DNA of 64,000 nucleotides from Ectobius pallidus (lineage: Eukaryota; Arthropoda; Insecta; Blattodea; Ectobiidae), in NCBI GenBank assembly GCA_964059195.1, contig CAXKWD010000009.1, positions 90,121,432 through 90,185,431 on the forward strand. Direction: 5' to 3'. Below the pieces are notes generated by a model. The model was not told where the DNA came from, ran no database searches, and worked only from the letters and a program-made list of their open reading frames with translations. Each line of letters opens with the position of its first letter. The stretch's first letter is position 1. Positions 1 through 10,480 of the stretch are shown here, one piece after another. Both the position numbers and the translations under genes were made by a program.

Positions 1-18
1 AACTCTTAAGAGCATTTG

Positions 19-19
19 G

Positions 20-77
<58 letters not shown>

Positions 78-92
78 CAATAATAATAATAG
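19..92. repeat. (TAA)n microsatellite
   Basis: Uninterrupted TAA triplets, with two AAC interruptions near the right edge. The apparent asparagine-rich open frame over it is only the translation of the repeat. Confidence 0.97.
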
Positions 93-177
93 CCTAATAA
101 CAATAAAAATAATTATTATAATAAATAATTTTCGACATCAACTTGTCATTGGCTGTAGAGGGACATCAGATAAGTCA

Positions 178-426
178 CAGGGGTTCTCAAAGTGTGGTCC
201 GCGGTCCCCTGGGGGCCCGAAGGCATGGGTTGAGGGGTCCACGAGATATTTTTGAATCTTAATTTGTAAAGCACTCGTACCAATAACACCCGCTATTTCT
301 GCGAACAAAAAAATCTCATTCTTTTTACAAAATGTGTAGGTGGCGTATGTTTATTTTTTAGGGGTCCGCAATGACAACATTAATAATTAAAGGGGTCCTC
401 GAATAAAGGACGTTTGAGAACCCCTG
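178..426. mobile_element. hAT-like non-autonomous element (MITE)
   Basis: A 249-bp element starts with CAGGGGTTCTCAAA and ends with its exact reverse complement. This is the CAG-GGG...CTCAAA terminus typical of hAT elements and close to the terminus of the complete hAT at 33709 (CAGGGGTGCTCAAAC). There is no coding capacity. The interior is GC-richer than its surroundings and repeats GGGGTCC-type motifs. The 8-bp target duplication is not clean: ATAAGTCA on the left resembles GTAAGACA, which starts two bases beyond the right end. Confidence 0.75.
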
Positions 427-673
427 AGGTAAGACATAGAGACATTCTCTGGAGGCAGATCAACTTTATGCAGGACCTCCTCCTAGGAGGACAAATAGAA
501 CAGGGGACAGGAAAATGCGGACTATATTGGAAGTAAATTATGAAAGGCCATTCGTAAACTCGAAGTCCAAAAATTCATTCATATTGATCGGTGATGGGAT
601 TTGAAATCACAACTTCACGCATGTGTGTCCGGACTTTCGGTCTCGGCCATATCACTCGCTAGTAGTAGGCCGA

Positions 674-674
<1 letters not shown>
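427..674. other. unassigned, with weak tRNA-like stretch on minus strand
   Basis: Mostly featureless. On the minus strand about 595-668 reads ATGGCCGAG followed ~45 bases later by GTGATTTCAAATCCC, which resembles degenerate Pol III A and B boxes of a serine/leucine-type tRNA. It may be a decayed SINE head. I saw no second copy. Confidence 0.25.

Positions 675-720
<46 letters not shown>
675..720. repeat. (TAA)n microsatellite
   Basis: About 15 TAA triplets. They directly follow the weak tRNA-like stretch. Confidence 0.95.
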
Positions 721-722
<2 letters not shown>

Positions 723-1502
723 AATTTTGAGTATTATGACTTTTAAGATATCAAAACAATTTGAAAGTCCTGTTGATGAGTAATAAACATAAAATAAATT
801 TCTTCTATTTAATTTTATTTTTTATTTCGTAAGCCCAAGTCAGCTGCATTGATCTTTTTTTGGACTAAAATTAATATGAGTAGGCCTATTCCAATTTAAA
901 ATATCAATACAAATAATATAGCCTGGTTATATTTTAAGCTTTATCCATTGACCGAAATGATTGGTAATTCATGAAATAAAAAAAAAAGTCTTATGTGAAA
1001 CAACTTGTCCTTCGTATTGCCTTGTATGTTATAGACATAGAGTAATCGGCGGCACTGTGGGAGTGCGTATTCAGTTGTCTAAGCTTCATTCAGAACCTAT
1101 GCAAGAGTAGACAAATCCGAGACTGTTGACGAGATGGATAGTTTATAATTAGCCTTCAGAGAATTTGTACAAAATATGTTTAAAATAAGTTATATTGTTT
1201 AGCTCCTAATAAATTTATTCTGTGTTAGAATTTTAAACAAAATCGTTAAAAGTATATCATGTAACGAGCCTATAATGGCATTTATTAAGATACGAGTTTT
1301 TTTTATTTTATTTTATTTTATTTTTTTTATATTTTTTTTTATGGAATGAGCACATTTTCGAGTTTTTAGAATAAGTTGTAATTCATATTATCATACTCGG
1401 CCGACGAGCGTTTTAATCTCAAAACAACGTACATTAAAACACACAAAATGAAGTCAACTTAGTATAATAGTAAACTTAACACGGATAGAATTACTTTAAT
1501 TA
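721..1502. other. AT-rich, no gene; short dispersed repeat at 1010-1085
   Basis: AT-rich DNA with a T-rich run near 1298-1342. The segment around 1010-1085 (ATTGCCTTGTATG, then CACTGTGGGAGTGCGTATTCAG) matches the reverse complement of 59325-59400, so it belongs to a dispersed repeat of unknown type. Confidence 0.5.
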
Positions 1503-2183
1503 TACGGGGGTGAGTCCGAAAATAAGTTTCCTCGGCGATTGTGTACAGACGTATAGATGAAAGACAAAAATATAATCAGACATTAAAGATAAGACGAACC
1601 AATATTTTTCCATATAATTACTACATACGAGACATTTGTCATACCACTTTATAAGCTTCAAAAAGTCCTCCAGGAAAAAATCAGGGCTCTGCGCTCCCAA
1701 TCAAGAGTTGCAATATGGTTTTGCGTTGCCGTCGCCGAGTGTGGTCTCACATTGTCATCCAACAGCAGAACACCAGATTGGAGAAGACCAGGCAGCTTTT
1801 TCCGAATCGCCTCCTTCAATTTCGACAGGGTGTGACAGTACCGCATAGCAGTGATGGTTCCATCCTCCAAAAAGTCCAGCAACAAAACCCCTTAGACGTC
1901 CCAGAACACTGTGAGGAGCACTTTACGTGCAGAGGGCGTTGCTTTGAACTTCTTTCGGACAGGTGATGACGGATGCTTCCACTCCATAGTTGCGGCTTTC
2001 GATTCGGGCGTGAAATGGTGGACCCACGTTTCATCCCCCGTCACAATCTAAAACAGAAAGTCATTGCCATCACGATGGTGTATGGGTGTCCTTCGCGTTC
2101 AACCAAAGTCTTGCTTCCCCCATTGCTGTTCGATTTCTTGGGGAAACATTGATGGGAAACTTATTTTCGGACTGCCCCTCGTA
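1503..2183 (-). pseudogene. Internally deleted mariner element with transposase remnant
   Basis: Terminal inverted repeats share TCCGAAAATAAGTTTCC and have TA at each outer edge (about 1503-1531 and 2155-2183), as in Tc1/mariner. On the minus strand one frame reads DETWVHHFTPESKAATMEW, then KKFKATPSARKVLLTVFWDV, an in-frame stop near 1890, GVLLLDFLEDGTITAMRYC and LLLDDNVRPHSA. These are conserved mariner blocks around the first two catalytic aspartates. Just after TLDWE the reading breaks, and the D34D block (normally PYSPDLAP) is missing. A later frame gives KWYDKC...YMEK from the C terminus. The N-terminal DNA-binding half is also absent. At ~680 bp against ~1.3 kb for intact mariners, it is a dead deletion derivative that might still be mobilised through its ends. 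Confidence 0.93.
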
Positions 2184-2520
2184 ATTGCTGGTTGTTTCTT
2201 GTACGGTTTGATTTTCAGCTTTCAAGGGTTAGCCTAAACTCTGTTCTGTGTCCGATATTAACCGATTTCCGATATTAATAGATTCTCACAACAGTGTTGC
2301 AATGAAATTCTGTATCTTAATAGATGTCGTTATGATACTGTTACGTCACATGTAATAAGCGTATTTTAGTTTGGTCGAACAAAAAACCATTTGTATTAAA
2401 TTCCCGAGAGATTCATTACCCAATAAAATATTCCGTTTTATACTATTTCCTGTTTTTAGCTAAGCTATTCACAGACATACTCTGGCATGTTTCCGAAAAT
2501 TGCATTGTTCTGGGCTCGTT
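2184..2520. other. no recognisable feature
   Basis: AT-rich sequence between the mariner and the next SINE. It contains two close copies of CCGATATTAA near 2252-2280. Confidence 0.5.
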
Positions 2521-2524
2521 GGAT

Positions 2525-2905
2525 CTCAAGTCCACCGTTATGACACAGGGGATGCGTTCGCTCCTCTCACGCAGCTGGCCCGGCTTCGATTCCTGGTTGG
2601 GACAAGTTACTTAGGAGGGGGGTTCTCCAAGGGTTGCCCTCATTTATAAGATGAATGTCGTATAACTTTAGGCCCTTGTGGTCCCCGGATATCATCCACT
2701 TATTGCTCTATGTACTCCCCGGCATTGGGATGATCACTCATCCGGGGAGGCCTTCCAAGTCCTTGTCTGGCCAAAAAAAAGTATGTCTGCGATCCAAAGA
2801 TAATAATCTCTCTCCGATAAGTCGCGGTCCTGGAAGCCCTGCGCGTAGTGGGTTGCATAAACGTCCCTACAACGGGAGAGGTTAAACTAAGGACAAGAAG
2901 AAGAA
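2525..2905 (+). repeat. tRNA-derived SINE, family A, diverged copy
   Basis: The head contains GGGGATGCGTTCGCTCCTCT and the B-box-like CTTCGATTCCTGG. The body shares CCCTTGTGGTCCCC, TGATCACTCATCCGGGGAGG, CCTTGTCTGG and GGGAGAGGT with 25548-26010, in the same order and orientation. The tail is AAGAAGAAG-rich. Two full-length copies plus a 3' fragment at 13695 make this an interspersed family. Open frames through it are spurious. Confidence 0.85.
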
Positions 2906-3315
2906 AAAGCAGTGGATTTGAAAAGTTGTACTGTATTAAAGTTGAAAACTCTACATCGAATTTCAGGGTGTAAGAACACCTCCTCGTTAGAGGACCCGTA
3001 GTACAGACAGAACTTTAATGTACTTACATTACAAGCAAAAGAGTAAAGGAAAATAAGTTAAGTTAATTTTGCCTCAGTGTAGATCCTGAGCTGATGCAGA
3101 AGTGTGTAGTGAGCATTCCTCAATACTCACGCAAAGGTCCACACTCTATGATTATATGAAATGTTTGTATTCCAACACGGCCACAAGGCTTCACACCTCA
3201 CAGCCCTCAGTGTAATAACTCTCTATCTGCCAATAACGTAATGATGTATTCTAGCCATCACATAACGAAATATTCTCCCTACCAATGTCACAGATTTTAA
3301 TGAGTTATCTTACGA
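2906..3315. other. no recognisable feature
   Basis: Moderately AT-rich, with no long frame and no matched repeat. Confidence 0.5.
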
Positions 3316-4045
3316 TTTTTGAAGTGAAACTTCTTTAGCCGCGGTAGGGGTAAATCGAGAGCTTGTGTAACGCTGAAAATCGTCACGAAAATAGTGTAAC
3401 GATGAAAATCGTCACGAAAATAGTGTTACGCTCAAAATCGTCAAGAAATTAGTGAGGTGTAACGGAACGGACTGTACAGAAAACAATCAACTCAATGATT
3501 AGACTTATCCAAAATTTAAAAAATTCAAAAAATCAAAATTAAAAAATCCAAAATCTAAAATTAAAAAATCTAAAAATCCAAAATTAAAAAAAATTGAAAA
3601 TCCAAAATTAAAAAGTCCAAAAAATAAAAAATTCAAAGATCCAAAACTTGAAAAAACAAAATCCCAAAATTAAAAAATTCAAAGATCCGAAATTAAAAAG
3701 TCAAAAATTCAAAATAAAAAAATAAAAAATTCAAATATCCAAATTTTAAAAAATAAAAAAATTCGAAATTAAATAATCCAAAAATCCAAAATATAAAAAT
3801 TAAAAATCCAAAGTTAAAAAATTAAAAAATCAAAATTTAAAAATAAAAAATCCAAAATTAAAAAATCCAAAATTCCCAAATTAAAAGATTAAAAATTAAA
3901 AAATCCAAAATTAAGAAAGTCTAAAAACCCAATATTAAAAAGTCCAACAATCCAGAAGTGAAAAATCCAATAATCCAAAATTGTAAAAAATCCAAAACTT
4001 AAAACAAGTTTCACTTCTGTCGCGTGGGGTTCCACGCACACTTAT
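3316..4045. mobile_element. Helentron-like (HINE-type) non-autonomous element, copy 1
   Basis: The left end carries GAAGTGAAACTTC (3321-3333) and the right end its inverse AAGTTTCACTTC (4006-4017). A hairpin follows: GCGTGG, loop GGTT, CCACGC (4022-4037). Just inside the left end, GTAACG-TGAAAATCGTCACGAAAATAGT is repeated about three times, and the centre is an A-rich minisatellite. Subterminal inverted repeats, central tandem repeats and a 3' hairpin match the known layout of Helentron-associated elements (DINE-1/HINE type). The left 20-odd bases and the CCACGCAC end recur at 53863-54390. The superfamily assignment is inferred from structure only. Confidence 0.6.
3490..4005. repeat. A-rich minisatellite of AAAAATCCAAAATT-type units
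   Basis: About 500 bp of irregular 10-16-bp units built from AAAATT, AAAAATCC and AAAATTC. One strand is almost free of G. Unit length and phase drift, so it is an old, slippage-prone array inside the Helentron-like element. Confidence 0.9.
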
Positions 4046-4625
4046 TTTTTAAGTTTGATAACATATTTCATCATAATTATATATTTCTAATCCACTTGAC
4101 TTCAAACGAACAAAAGATCATTTTCAGAACACGTTTGAAGTTTTTTTTAACACATTTTGATATGCCCTTAATTTAAAAACACAGTTTTCAGAATTATGTT
4201 TGCGTCATGACTGTCTGCGTGTCTGTGAACAGTAGGCTACAGTTCGAGGACGAACAATCGTGTCGAAACGAAATTACATTTGGCTTAGATATCTTCTGGG
4301 GATGTGATATGAAGATAAGCTATCTCTTGGTTTTACTACCACTTTACTTGAAGGAGATTATAATTTTAGCGATTTTCTTCAAAACTGCTCCAACTATTTT
4401 ATATAAATTTTGTACATGAGATGCTGAGTTTGACTTTTAAAAACAAATTTCAGAATGGAGAGCTAACAAGGCTACCAAGAAGACATTCCTCAAGTAGCAG
4501 GTTGTGTCTTCGATAACTTCATTAAATTCACATAGGTCTATTTAGTCTACTAAATCCGTTTTTTCCCCCTTGAGAACTATGCCTTAAGACTATTGGTTCG
4601 CTCCTAAATCGTGCATAAATGTGTT
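4046..4625. other. no recognisable feature
   Basis: AT-rich. A 70-codon frame at 4207-4419 has no recognisable similarity or motif. Confidence 0.45.
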
Positions 4626-4765
4626 AATCTCATGCCTGTAAATGTATAGGCAAGTAAGAGAACAGCAGGAAAAAATATATTCGGAATACCAATGACGGTT
4701 TCAAGTCTAAGAAGTAGTAAACAACCTTCGTTGAATAACCATAACACACAAACAAGTCATGGCAA
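4626..4765 (+). repeat. SINE family B, 3' fragment
   Basis: CCTGTAAATGTATAGGC... followed by GGTTTCAAGTCTAAGAAGTA and CGTTGAATAACCAT aligns with the 3' half of the SINE at 11580-11830 (CTGTAGATTTACAG, GGTCACAGGTCTAAGTAGCA, CGTTAAATAATCAT). It is diverged and headless. Confidence 0.6.
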
Positions 4766-4846
4766 CTACTTCTTCTCAAAGTAAGGCGATGATATGTCAC
4801 GGGGGTTCGTGGCATCTCTAGTAGACTACATGGAGGACACATAATT

Positions 4847-5108
4847 TATAATTGAAGAGTGTAACCCAAATAGCTGCTAAGTGCCATTTTTGTAAAAAGT
4901 TAGTTTTTGCATCAAAACCCATCTATATGTCATTGCCAATTGACCCAAGACACGGCAATGTGCTACAGTTTTTAGTTGAGTTCAAACATTGATCAGAAGA
5001 TGGAAACTCTGCTATGTCCCTCATGCATTTAGGAATACATTTTTTACTGTAACTCCTAAACAAATTTTTGGCACTTAGCAGGTATTTGGGTTACACTCTT
5101 CAATTATA
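4847..5108. mobile_element. MITE with ~40-bp terminal inverted repeats
   Basis: Left end TATAATTGAAGAGTGTAACC (4847 on) matches the reverse complement of the right end to 5108 for about 40 bp with one mismatch, through CTGCTAAGTGCCA. It is 262 bp with no coding capacity. The TATA/TA edges suggest a TA-targeting element, but no longer target duplication can be proved. Confidence 0.85.
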
Positions 5109-5700
5109 CTATTATATGAATAGAGGCCTGCGATGGTATTTTAGTTGTGAGTCATCCGCCATGCAGAATGGCTTTGACAGCATTTTTAGATCAAAATAGT
5201 CAATGTTCCAGGGAGAAATGCCAAAGAATACCACAGAGAGCTGATAGAAGCTTTGGGGAATAATGCCCATCCGTAACGAGGCTACCATGAAGTGGGGCTC
5301 ATGAAGTGGGTATGGGTGCGAGCTTTCATGTTTCCAACTACCGCAATACATTAGAGTGGCACGATGCAGTTGGGTATGGATGTTTATGAGTGTCTGTTTT
5401 CTTCACTATCCTAATCTATTACACATAATCTGCATTAGTTCTATACGTACATTCCATACCCTGCATTTTCATTTGTGTATTCAAAAATTTTAAAAGGCCC
5501 CACATTTTCAAAAGAAAAAAAAATAGTTTCCACGACTTATGCTCCCTTTCTCTAGTATACGATTGCACAGAGCAGTATGCTCGGTGCATGAAATCATTTA
5601 TTCGTTATGAGCGGAACACGGTTGTTTTTCAACAAAGATGTGAATATATTTTTATTCTTATTTCTTTTTCAGTGTCATCGTTATAGTTTTAAATCCATCC
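5109..5700. other. no recognisable feature
   Basis: No repeat match and no convincing frame. A 79-codon minus-strand frame at 5112-5351 lacks any motif. Confidence 0.45.
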
Positions 5701-5703
5701 TAT

Positions 5704-5800
5704 ACTTACTTACTCAGTGGCAATAGATAATTCCTCAGCAAGTTAAAGGAATATTATATATTTTATGGAACCTGCCGCGCTAAATCTATCCTATAATATA
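5704..5800 (-). mobile_element. non-LTR retrotransposon 3' tail fragment
   Basis: On the minus strand it reads AGGTTCCATAAAATATATAA...TAACTTGCTGAGGAATTATC and CACTGAGTAAGTAAGTA. This is the same 3' end as at 49150-49250, 63830-63925 and 9944-10170, finishing in TAAG repeats. Only about 100 bp are left. Confidence 0.75.
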
Positions 5801-6690
5801 TGAAAATTAATAATCCATAATTTATTTCCAATTCCATTTCATTTGAAAGGGTGTTAACATCGTTATGGAGAATAGAATTTCCAGAAAAAAAGTCAGTGAA
5901 CCTTTAAAAATTAAAAAAGGTATCTATAATAATGATAACAAAAACATATTACATCCTTAAATCTTAATACGACTTACACCATGGGAACTTTTGAAATTAA
6001 GATTTGAATGTGTGTGCCTTCCACGAACACTACTGCCAGAAGCGTACAATAATGAAGACACCAGAGTTTTTACTTTCTTGAGAGAAAAACAAATCTGTAT
6101 TTCACACCTACAATTTAATTCTCATCACGTGTAGGTAGCCAATCCAACAACATTCTACTCACACTTAAAATTTTCACGTTGAATTGAATAACATTACTGC
6201 TATCTGAGCAAGAACAAAAAAGAGAATTGATTTAATTTATGTGCATATCTACAACTTGCTCTAACGATACATTCATTATATCGATTTCGAAATTAAATAA
6301 TGGACACTTCGATTCTATCGAGATTATATTTTAATTTGAAGCAGATGTTATGAAAGCATGTATTTTGTTTTTTTCCTGGTTGCTGCTGGCCTTGTAGATT
6401 ATAGGGTTTCTATGGCAACAGAGAGGTTTTGCCTTGAAGGTAGGAGAGCTGGAGAATTAAGTAGTTAGTTTGGAATGACAAAGCGTCATTATTATAATTA
6501 CACAAGAAGGTGTGAGATTGAGACCTCCAGGGTCTGTAGCAGCACTTGTCATCTCGCTGATTACATGCAACGACATGATTGGTATTGACTTGACCTTTAG
6601 ATAACGACCTGCTTCATTCTAACTTGGTGCTAAAAGAGCGCAACTCACATTAACAAACTTTACCAAAAAATCGTTTTACAGAAAGATAGA
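5801..6690. other. no recognisable feature
   Basis: AT-rich, with no frames of note and no repeat relationship seen within the window. Confidence 0.45.
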
Positions 6691-6824
6691 TATTGCAAAA
6701 TAAAGCTCACAGGGACTTGCTCTGCCTATGAGTTTGACTGAGCTAGCTCTACCGGAAGGTAGGAGCCCCTTGCCCGCTATGGATGTTACGTACATATTTA
6801 TTTATTATTTATTGCAAAATAAAG
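6691..6824 (+). mobile_element. Short retroposon with exact 15-bp target duplication
   Basis: A ~104-bp insert (6706-6809) is flanked by two identical copies of TATTGCAAAATAAAG (6691-6705 and 6810-6824). The insert starts with CTCACAGGGACTTGCTCTGC and ends in an AT-rich ATTTATTTATTA tail. A long exact duplication plus a simple 3' tail is the signature of LINE-type target-primed insertion, so this is a SINE or a strongly 5'-truncated LINE. There is no second copy in the window to settle which. Confidence 0.8.
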
Positions 6825-6840
6825 TTTTTTTCTTTTATTT

Positions 6841-6920
6841 TTACTAATGAAGGGATTTATGAACTAAGCCTTATTATCTTTTTACTAATGAAGGGATTTA
6901 TGAACTAAGCCTTATTAGTT
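6841..6920. repeat. tandem duplication, 41-bp unit x 2
   Basis: TTACTAATGAAGGGATTTAT through AAGCCTTATTA is present twice head to tail with almost no divergence, so it is a recent local duplication. Confidence 0.95.
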
Positions 6921-7080
6921 ATTACCCTTCCTAGTACCATCTTCCGCTGGGTTTAAAACTATAATTTTCAAAATGTATAACTTTATCCCTTTGAGTCAAC
7001 TGTATCCAATGACGTTTTATTAGTTTTTATATTTTCATTACATTAAAATGTATTAATTGTTTTTGCAATGAGTACAATTG

Positions 7081-7510
7081 GGGTCAATATGGCCCCATTC
7101 AAAATGGATTTTTTTTTCTTTGAATGTAACGTTATGTAAAAATGCTTGTATACTTAGTTGTCCTGTTTTCAATACAAAAAGTATATTTTTACACCAGTTT
7201 GTGGAAAAATTGCAACAATAATACCGATAGGCGAATATCTCATGTAATTTGCTTGGGGACTTTTTGACCCCAGTGGTATTCAGTGTAACAAAGATAATGT
7301 GGTAATAGGGAAGTTCAGTGTAAAATTTCTTATAGGCCTAATATACATACAGGCAGTTCTCCAATTTTCAAGGTAAACATATATGTTTTACGCCAGTTTA
7401 TATAAAAAAATTACAATAATAATAATACCGACGTATCTCATATAATTTACTTCGGGTCTTTATGATCCCAGTGATATTCGGTGTAACAAAACCTGATAGT
7501 AGGAAGATTA
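7081..7510. repeat. diverged direct repeat, ~195-bp unit x 2
   Basis: CACCAGTTTGTGGAAAAATT...CATGTAATTTGC...GACCCCAGTGGTATTCAGTG (7190-7320) recurs at 7388-7510 with ~75-80% identity. Both copies have GGGnCTTTnTGAnCCCAGTG, and GGGGTCAATATGGCCCC lies just upstream. The repeated TGACCCC motif is reminiscent of piggyBac-like subterminal sequence, but neither a TTAA target nor a transposase was found. Confidence 0.55.
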
Positions 7511-7665
7511 ATAAAGTCCATATAAATACAATTTTTCCTTACTGACATATACAGACTGATTATAAAATTACTAAACTAGTTGGCCAGACATTGCACAAAG
7601 AAATACATTTTCTCATAATATAGGGATATTTGAATTTTTCCCAGAGCAAGCTATAAATATTTCTT

Positions 7666-8217
7666 TATACAGGGTGTTAATAAATAACACCGAAATATTT
7701 TACCTGTGTATAGAGGGGACATAGACAAGCAACTTATATTAGGAGATTTTTGCTCTATGGCTTCAATTTTTCCTGTTACAGCATAAAATCTCCCAGGGCA
7801 TGGCCGCCACTGACTTCTAACATTAGACAAAAATGCAAAACAAAGGAAGTTCGCTGTTAACACTGTAGTCAGTACTTATGAATAAAAAAAAGACTAATGC
7901 AGTGGAGACGAGTCATGTGATTAGTCTGTAAATTTTGCACATTATGAAATCACTAAATTATGATATAGCTGTTGACGATTGATTACGAGTCACGTTTTTA
8001 TCGAACACTAAGAAGGCATGAAGTCAATTTAATGAACATTTTAACCCTATTTCGCGTAATTATTGATTTATGAGCACAAAATTATAAAGACTTTAGTGCC
8101 CTATAGCAAGCACATTTTACGTCGTAGAGCAAAAATCTTCTAATAAAATGTGCTTGTCTAAGTCCCCTCTATATACAGGTAAAATATTTCGGTGTTATTT
8201 ATTAACACTCTGTATAA
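7666..8217. mobile_element. MITE with ~100-bp terminal inverted repeats
   Basis: Left end TATACAGGGTGTTAATAAAT (7666 on), through AACACCGAAATATTTTACCT, AGAGGGGACATAGACAAGC and GATTTTTGCTCTA, is repeated inverted at 8115-8217 with about 90% identity. The element is ~550 bp with a non-coding interior. TA-rich edges suggest a Tc1/mariner-type MITE, which is inferred. The small frames here are readings of the terminal repeats. Confidence 0.9.
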
Positions 8218-9452
8218 TTTCGAGAGGCAATTTATTACAACTATTAAATAAATTATGTTTAACTATTGAGTTTCTAGTAGACCTAATTTTCTGGCTGTGT
8301 ATTTGTTTATATATTCTCGTAAAATTACTTTGATAATCATGATTAAATATTACTTCCATATTATGCTATAATTGTGCTTTTAAAACCTTTAATGGGATAG
8401 TCAAGTAAAAATTGTGATAAAATTGTAAAAAAAACCCAGATTAAGAACTACCTATCATTTGGATTTCGTAGGATATGGCTATTCTTTTTATATCGAGAAA
8501 GCTTAGTGGTTCTTGTTCGCATTGATTAACCCTCGTTATAAAAGTGACCCAAATATATTTTACAGTTTCATTGTTGTCTTTAAAATTATTTGTAGATCTA
8601 ATTTTTAGAAGGGTTAATATTTCATTGGGGTATTTATTAACTTTTAAAAGAGTTGACTAAATAACTATTGAAGCAAGTTGTTTTCAGCTAATTCAGATAT
8701 TGTCAATATTGTATTGTCTTAAGTCTTATAGCAATTTATAGCTATATCGCCAACAAAAGCTACGGACGATGTTGTCTATGTTTTTACATAATAAGAAGCC
8801 ATAAGTTGTAGTCTTCGCTTAAACAGTTTTTCACAATAATAACTTAGTATAATAAAAATAACATAGCATTATTGATATAAAAGTTTTATATTACAAGCAG
8901 TTTTATCCAAATATATTTAAGTTTATTTGCGTATATAGATGTTGGTGCAAATGGTGTCCAGAAAATAAATACAATACCGGTACCGTAGTTCATATTTTGT
9001 AGACTGTTTTGAAGATTGTGTAGAAGTTTAATTAGACATAATAAGAAATATGATAAATTAGTTATACGGTTGTTTTGACTTTTTCGGATGAAAGTGCGTG
9101 GTACGGTAACACTGAACGTCAAGGTAGCAGGTCAATGAAGTAATATTTTGCCTTCGCAATCCTTCGTGGAGTACATGCTATAATTTTACATCTGTTCTAA
9201 GTGAAGTGTGTAAGACAGATATGGTAAAGCAAAGGAAATTTATTCTGCGACGATGCCGATATAATTAAGCTCTAATAATGTTCTACTCATGTCCAGCAAT
9301 GGAAAAAGGGAAATGTGAAGGTCATTCACTATAAGTTGTGTCAAATAATACTTTTCAACTTCTTTAAAACCGTTTTATAAAGCAACTAATCCTTTTGGAT
9401 ATAGCTAAAATGCACTTTAAATCTTATTAAAATATCTTAAATATGTTGATTA
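8218..9452. other. no recognisable feature
   Basis: 1.2 kb of AT-rich DNA with only short frames of random appearance and no matched repeat. Confidence 0.45.
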
Positions 9453-9937
9453 CTAATAATTAGGGGGCGGATTTCTATGAAATGTCATATTTTTCCCCAT
9501 TGCATTATTTCAGGTTTCCGACTAATTTAAACCCGATTCCAAGCATCCTGGTGAAAATGAAACGGCTTTCATTGTGCATATAACTGCATATTTAGGAAAT
9601 TTTCATCTATTGTAGCATATTTAGTATAAATAGGCATATTTAGGTCATATTTTTTGCATATTTGTGTGCATATTAAAGAATTGTTGAAGTTTCATATCAT
9701 ATTTTGTAAATGTTGCATTATACTGATACTTTTTGAGAATTTACAGATATTTTAAATAATTAACATTATATTTTAATAAAATGAATTGTAATGAAACTTA
9801 AAAAAATGTATTCATAATATGTGAGTGGTAAAGTCATATTTTAAATTTTATTGGTCATATTTTAATGTTTTTTAGGTCATAAATGCATGCATACATCCTA
9901 TTTTTTAGGTCATAGAAATCCGCCCCCTACTAATAGT
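9453..9937. mobile_element. hAT-type MITE with 20-bp perfect terminal repeats
   Basis: TAGGGGGCGGATTTCTATGA at 9461-9480 is matched exactly by its reverse complement at 9910-9929. Flanking octamers CTAATAAT and CTAATAGT (7 of 8 identical) fit the hAT 8-bp target duplication. The interior is non-coding and dense in GCATATTT, CATATTT and TTAGGTCAT motifs, which also occur, inverted, in the hAT MITE at 60852. Confidence 0.88.
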
Positions 9938-9943
9938 ATTATA

Positions 9944-10172
9944 TTACTTACTTACTCAATGGCAAGAGACAATTCCTAAGCAAACTAAAGGAATATTATC
10001 TATTTTATGGAACCCGAAGGTTCATTCCCGCGCTTACCTGAGCCTGCCATTCAACCCTATTCTGTGATAACTCCATCCAACCATCCCTCTCAAATCCTAC
10101 TTCTCTTAAATCTATCCTAGTATTGTCCTCCCACCTACGTGTAGGTCTTCCAAGTGGTCTTTTCCCTTGAAA
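9944..10172 (-). mobile_element. non-LTR retrotransposon 3' end
   Basis: Minus-strand reading gives GGGAAAAGACCACTTGGAAG, AGGTGGGAGGACAA, AGAGAAGTAGGATTTGAGAG, CAGAATAGGGTTGAATGGCA, GAACCTTCGGGTTCCATAAA and a TAAG tail. This lines up with 49020-49250 and 63690-63925. It is the C-terminal GRPRRRW-type end of an endonuclease/reverse-transcriptase polyprotein plus its 3' UTR, 5'-truncated. The closest copy in the window is at 63374. Confidence 0.88.
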
Positions 10173-10480
10173 TGGAACTCAATTGAGCATTAGATTTTTC
10201 AAAGTAAAAATGAATTTTCTTGTTGAGGTAACAAGGCAATTAATGTTAAAGCAACAGTTTTATGCAGGTTCCAAGGACCATATTGACATAACAAGGTTGC
10301 AAGTTCTGTTGTCAATTAACGTTGAATTATAATAAATGTTTGTAGGACTACTTTAATAAACTGATGAACAACATAATACTAAAATAGTAATGTTATGCAA
10401 CACTTCGAAAATACATTGATTATATATATAACAAAATTTAAAAGAATTTATAACTAAAAAGAGGGCGTAGTCAGTTGTTT
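10173..10480. other. no recognisable feature
   Basis: AT-rich spacer with no frames. Confidence 0.45.

Noticed and set aside
16..255. Asparagine-rich open frame
   Set aside because: It reads a TAA/AAT microsatellite and then part of a hAT-like MITE.
1715..2034. 83-codon plus and 72-codon minus frames
   Set aside because: They are out-of-frame shadows of the mariner transposase remnant; the true minus frame carries the conserved residues and an in-frame stop.
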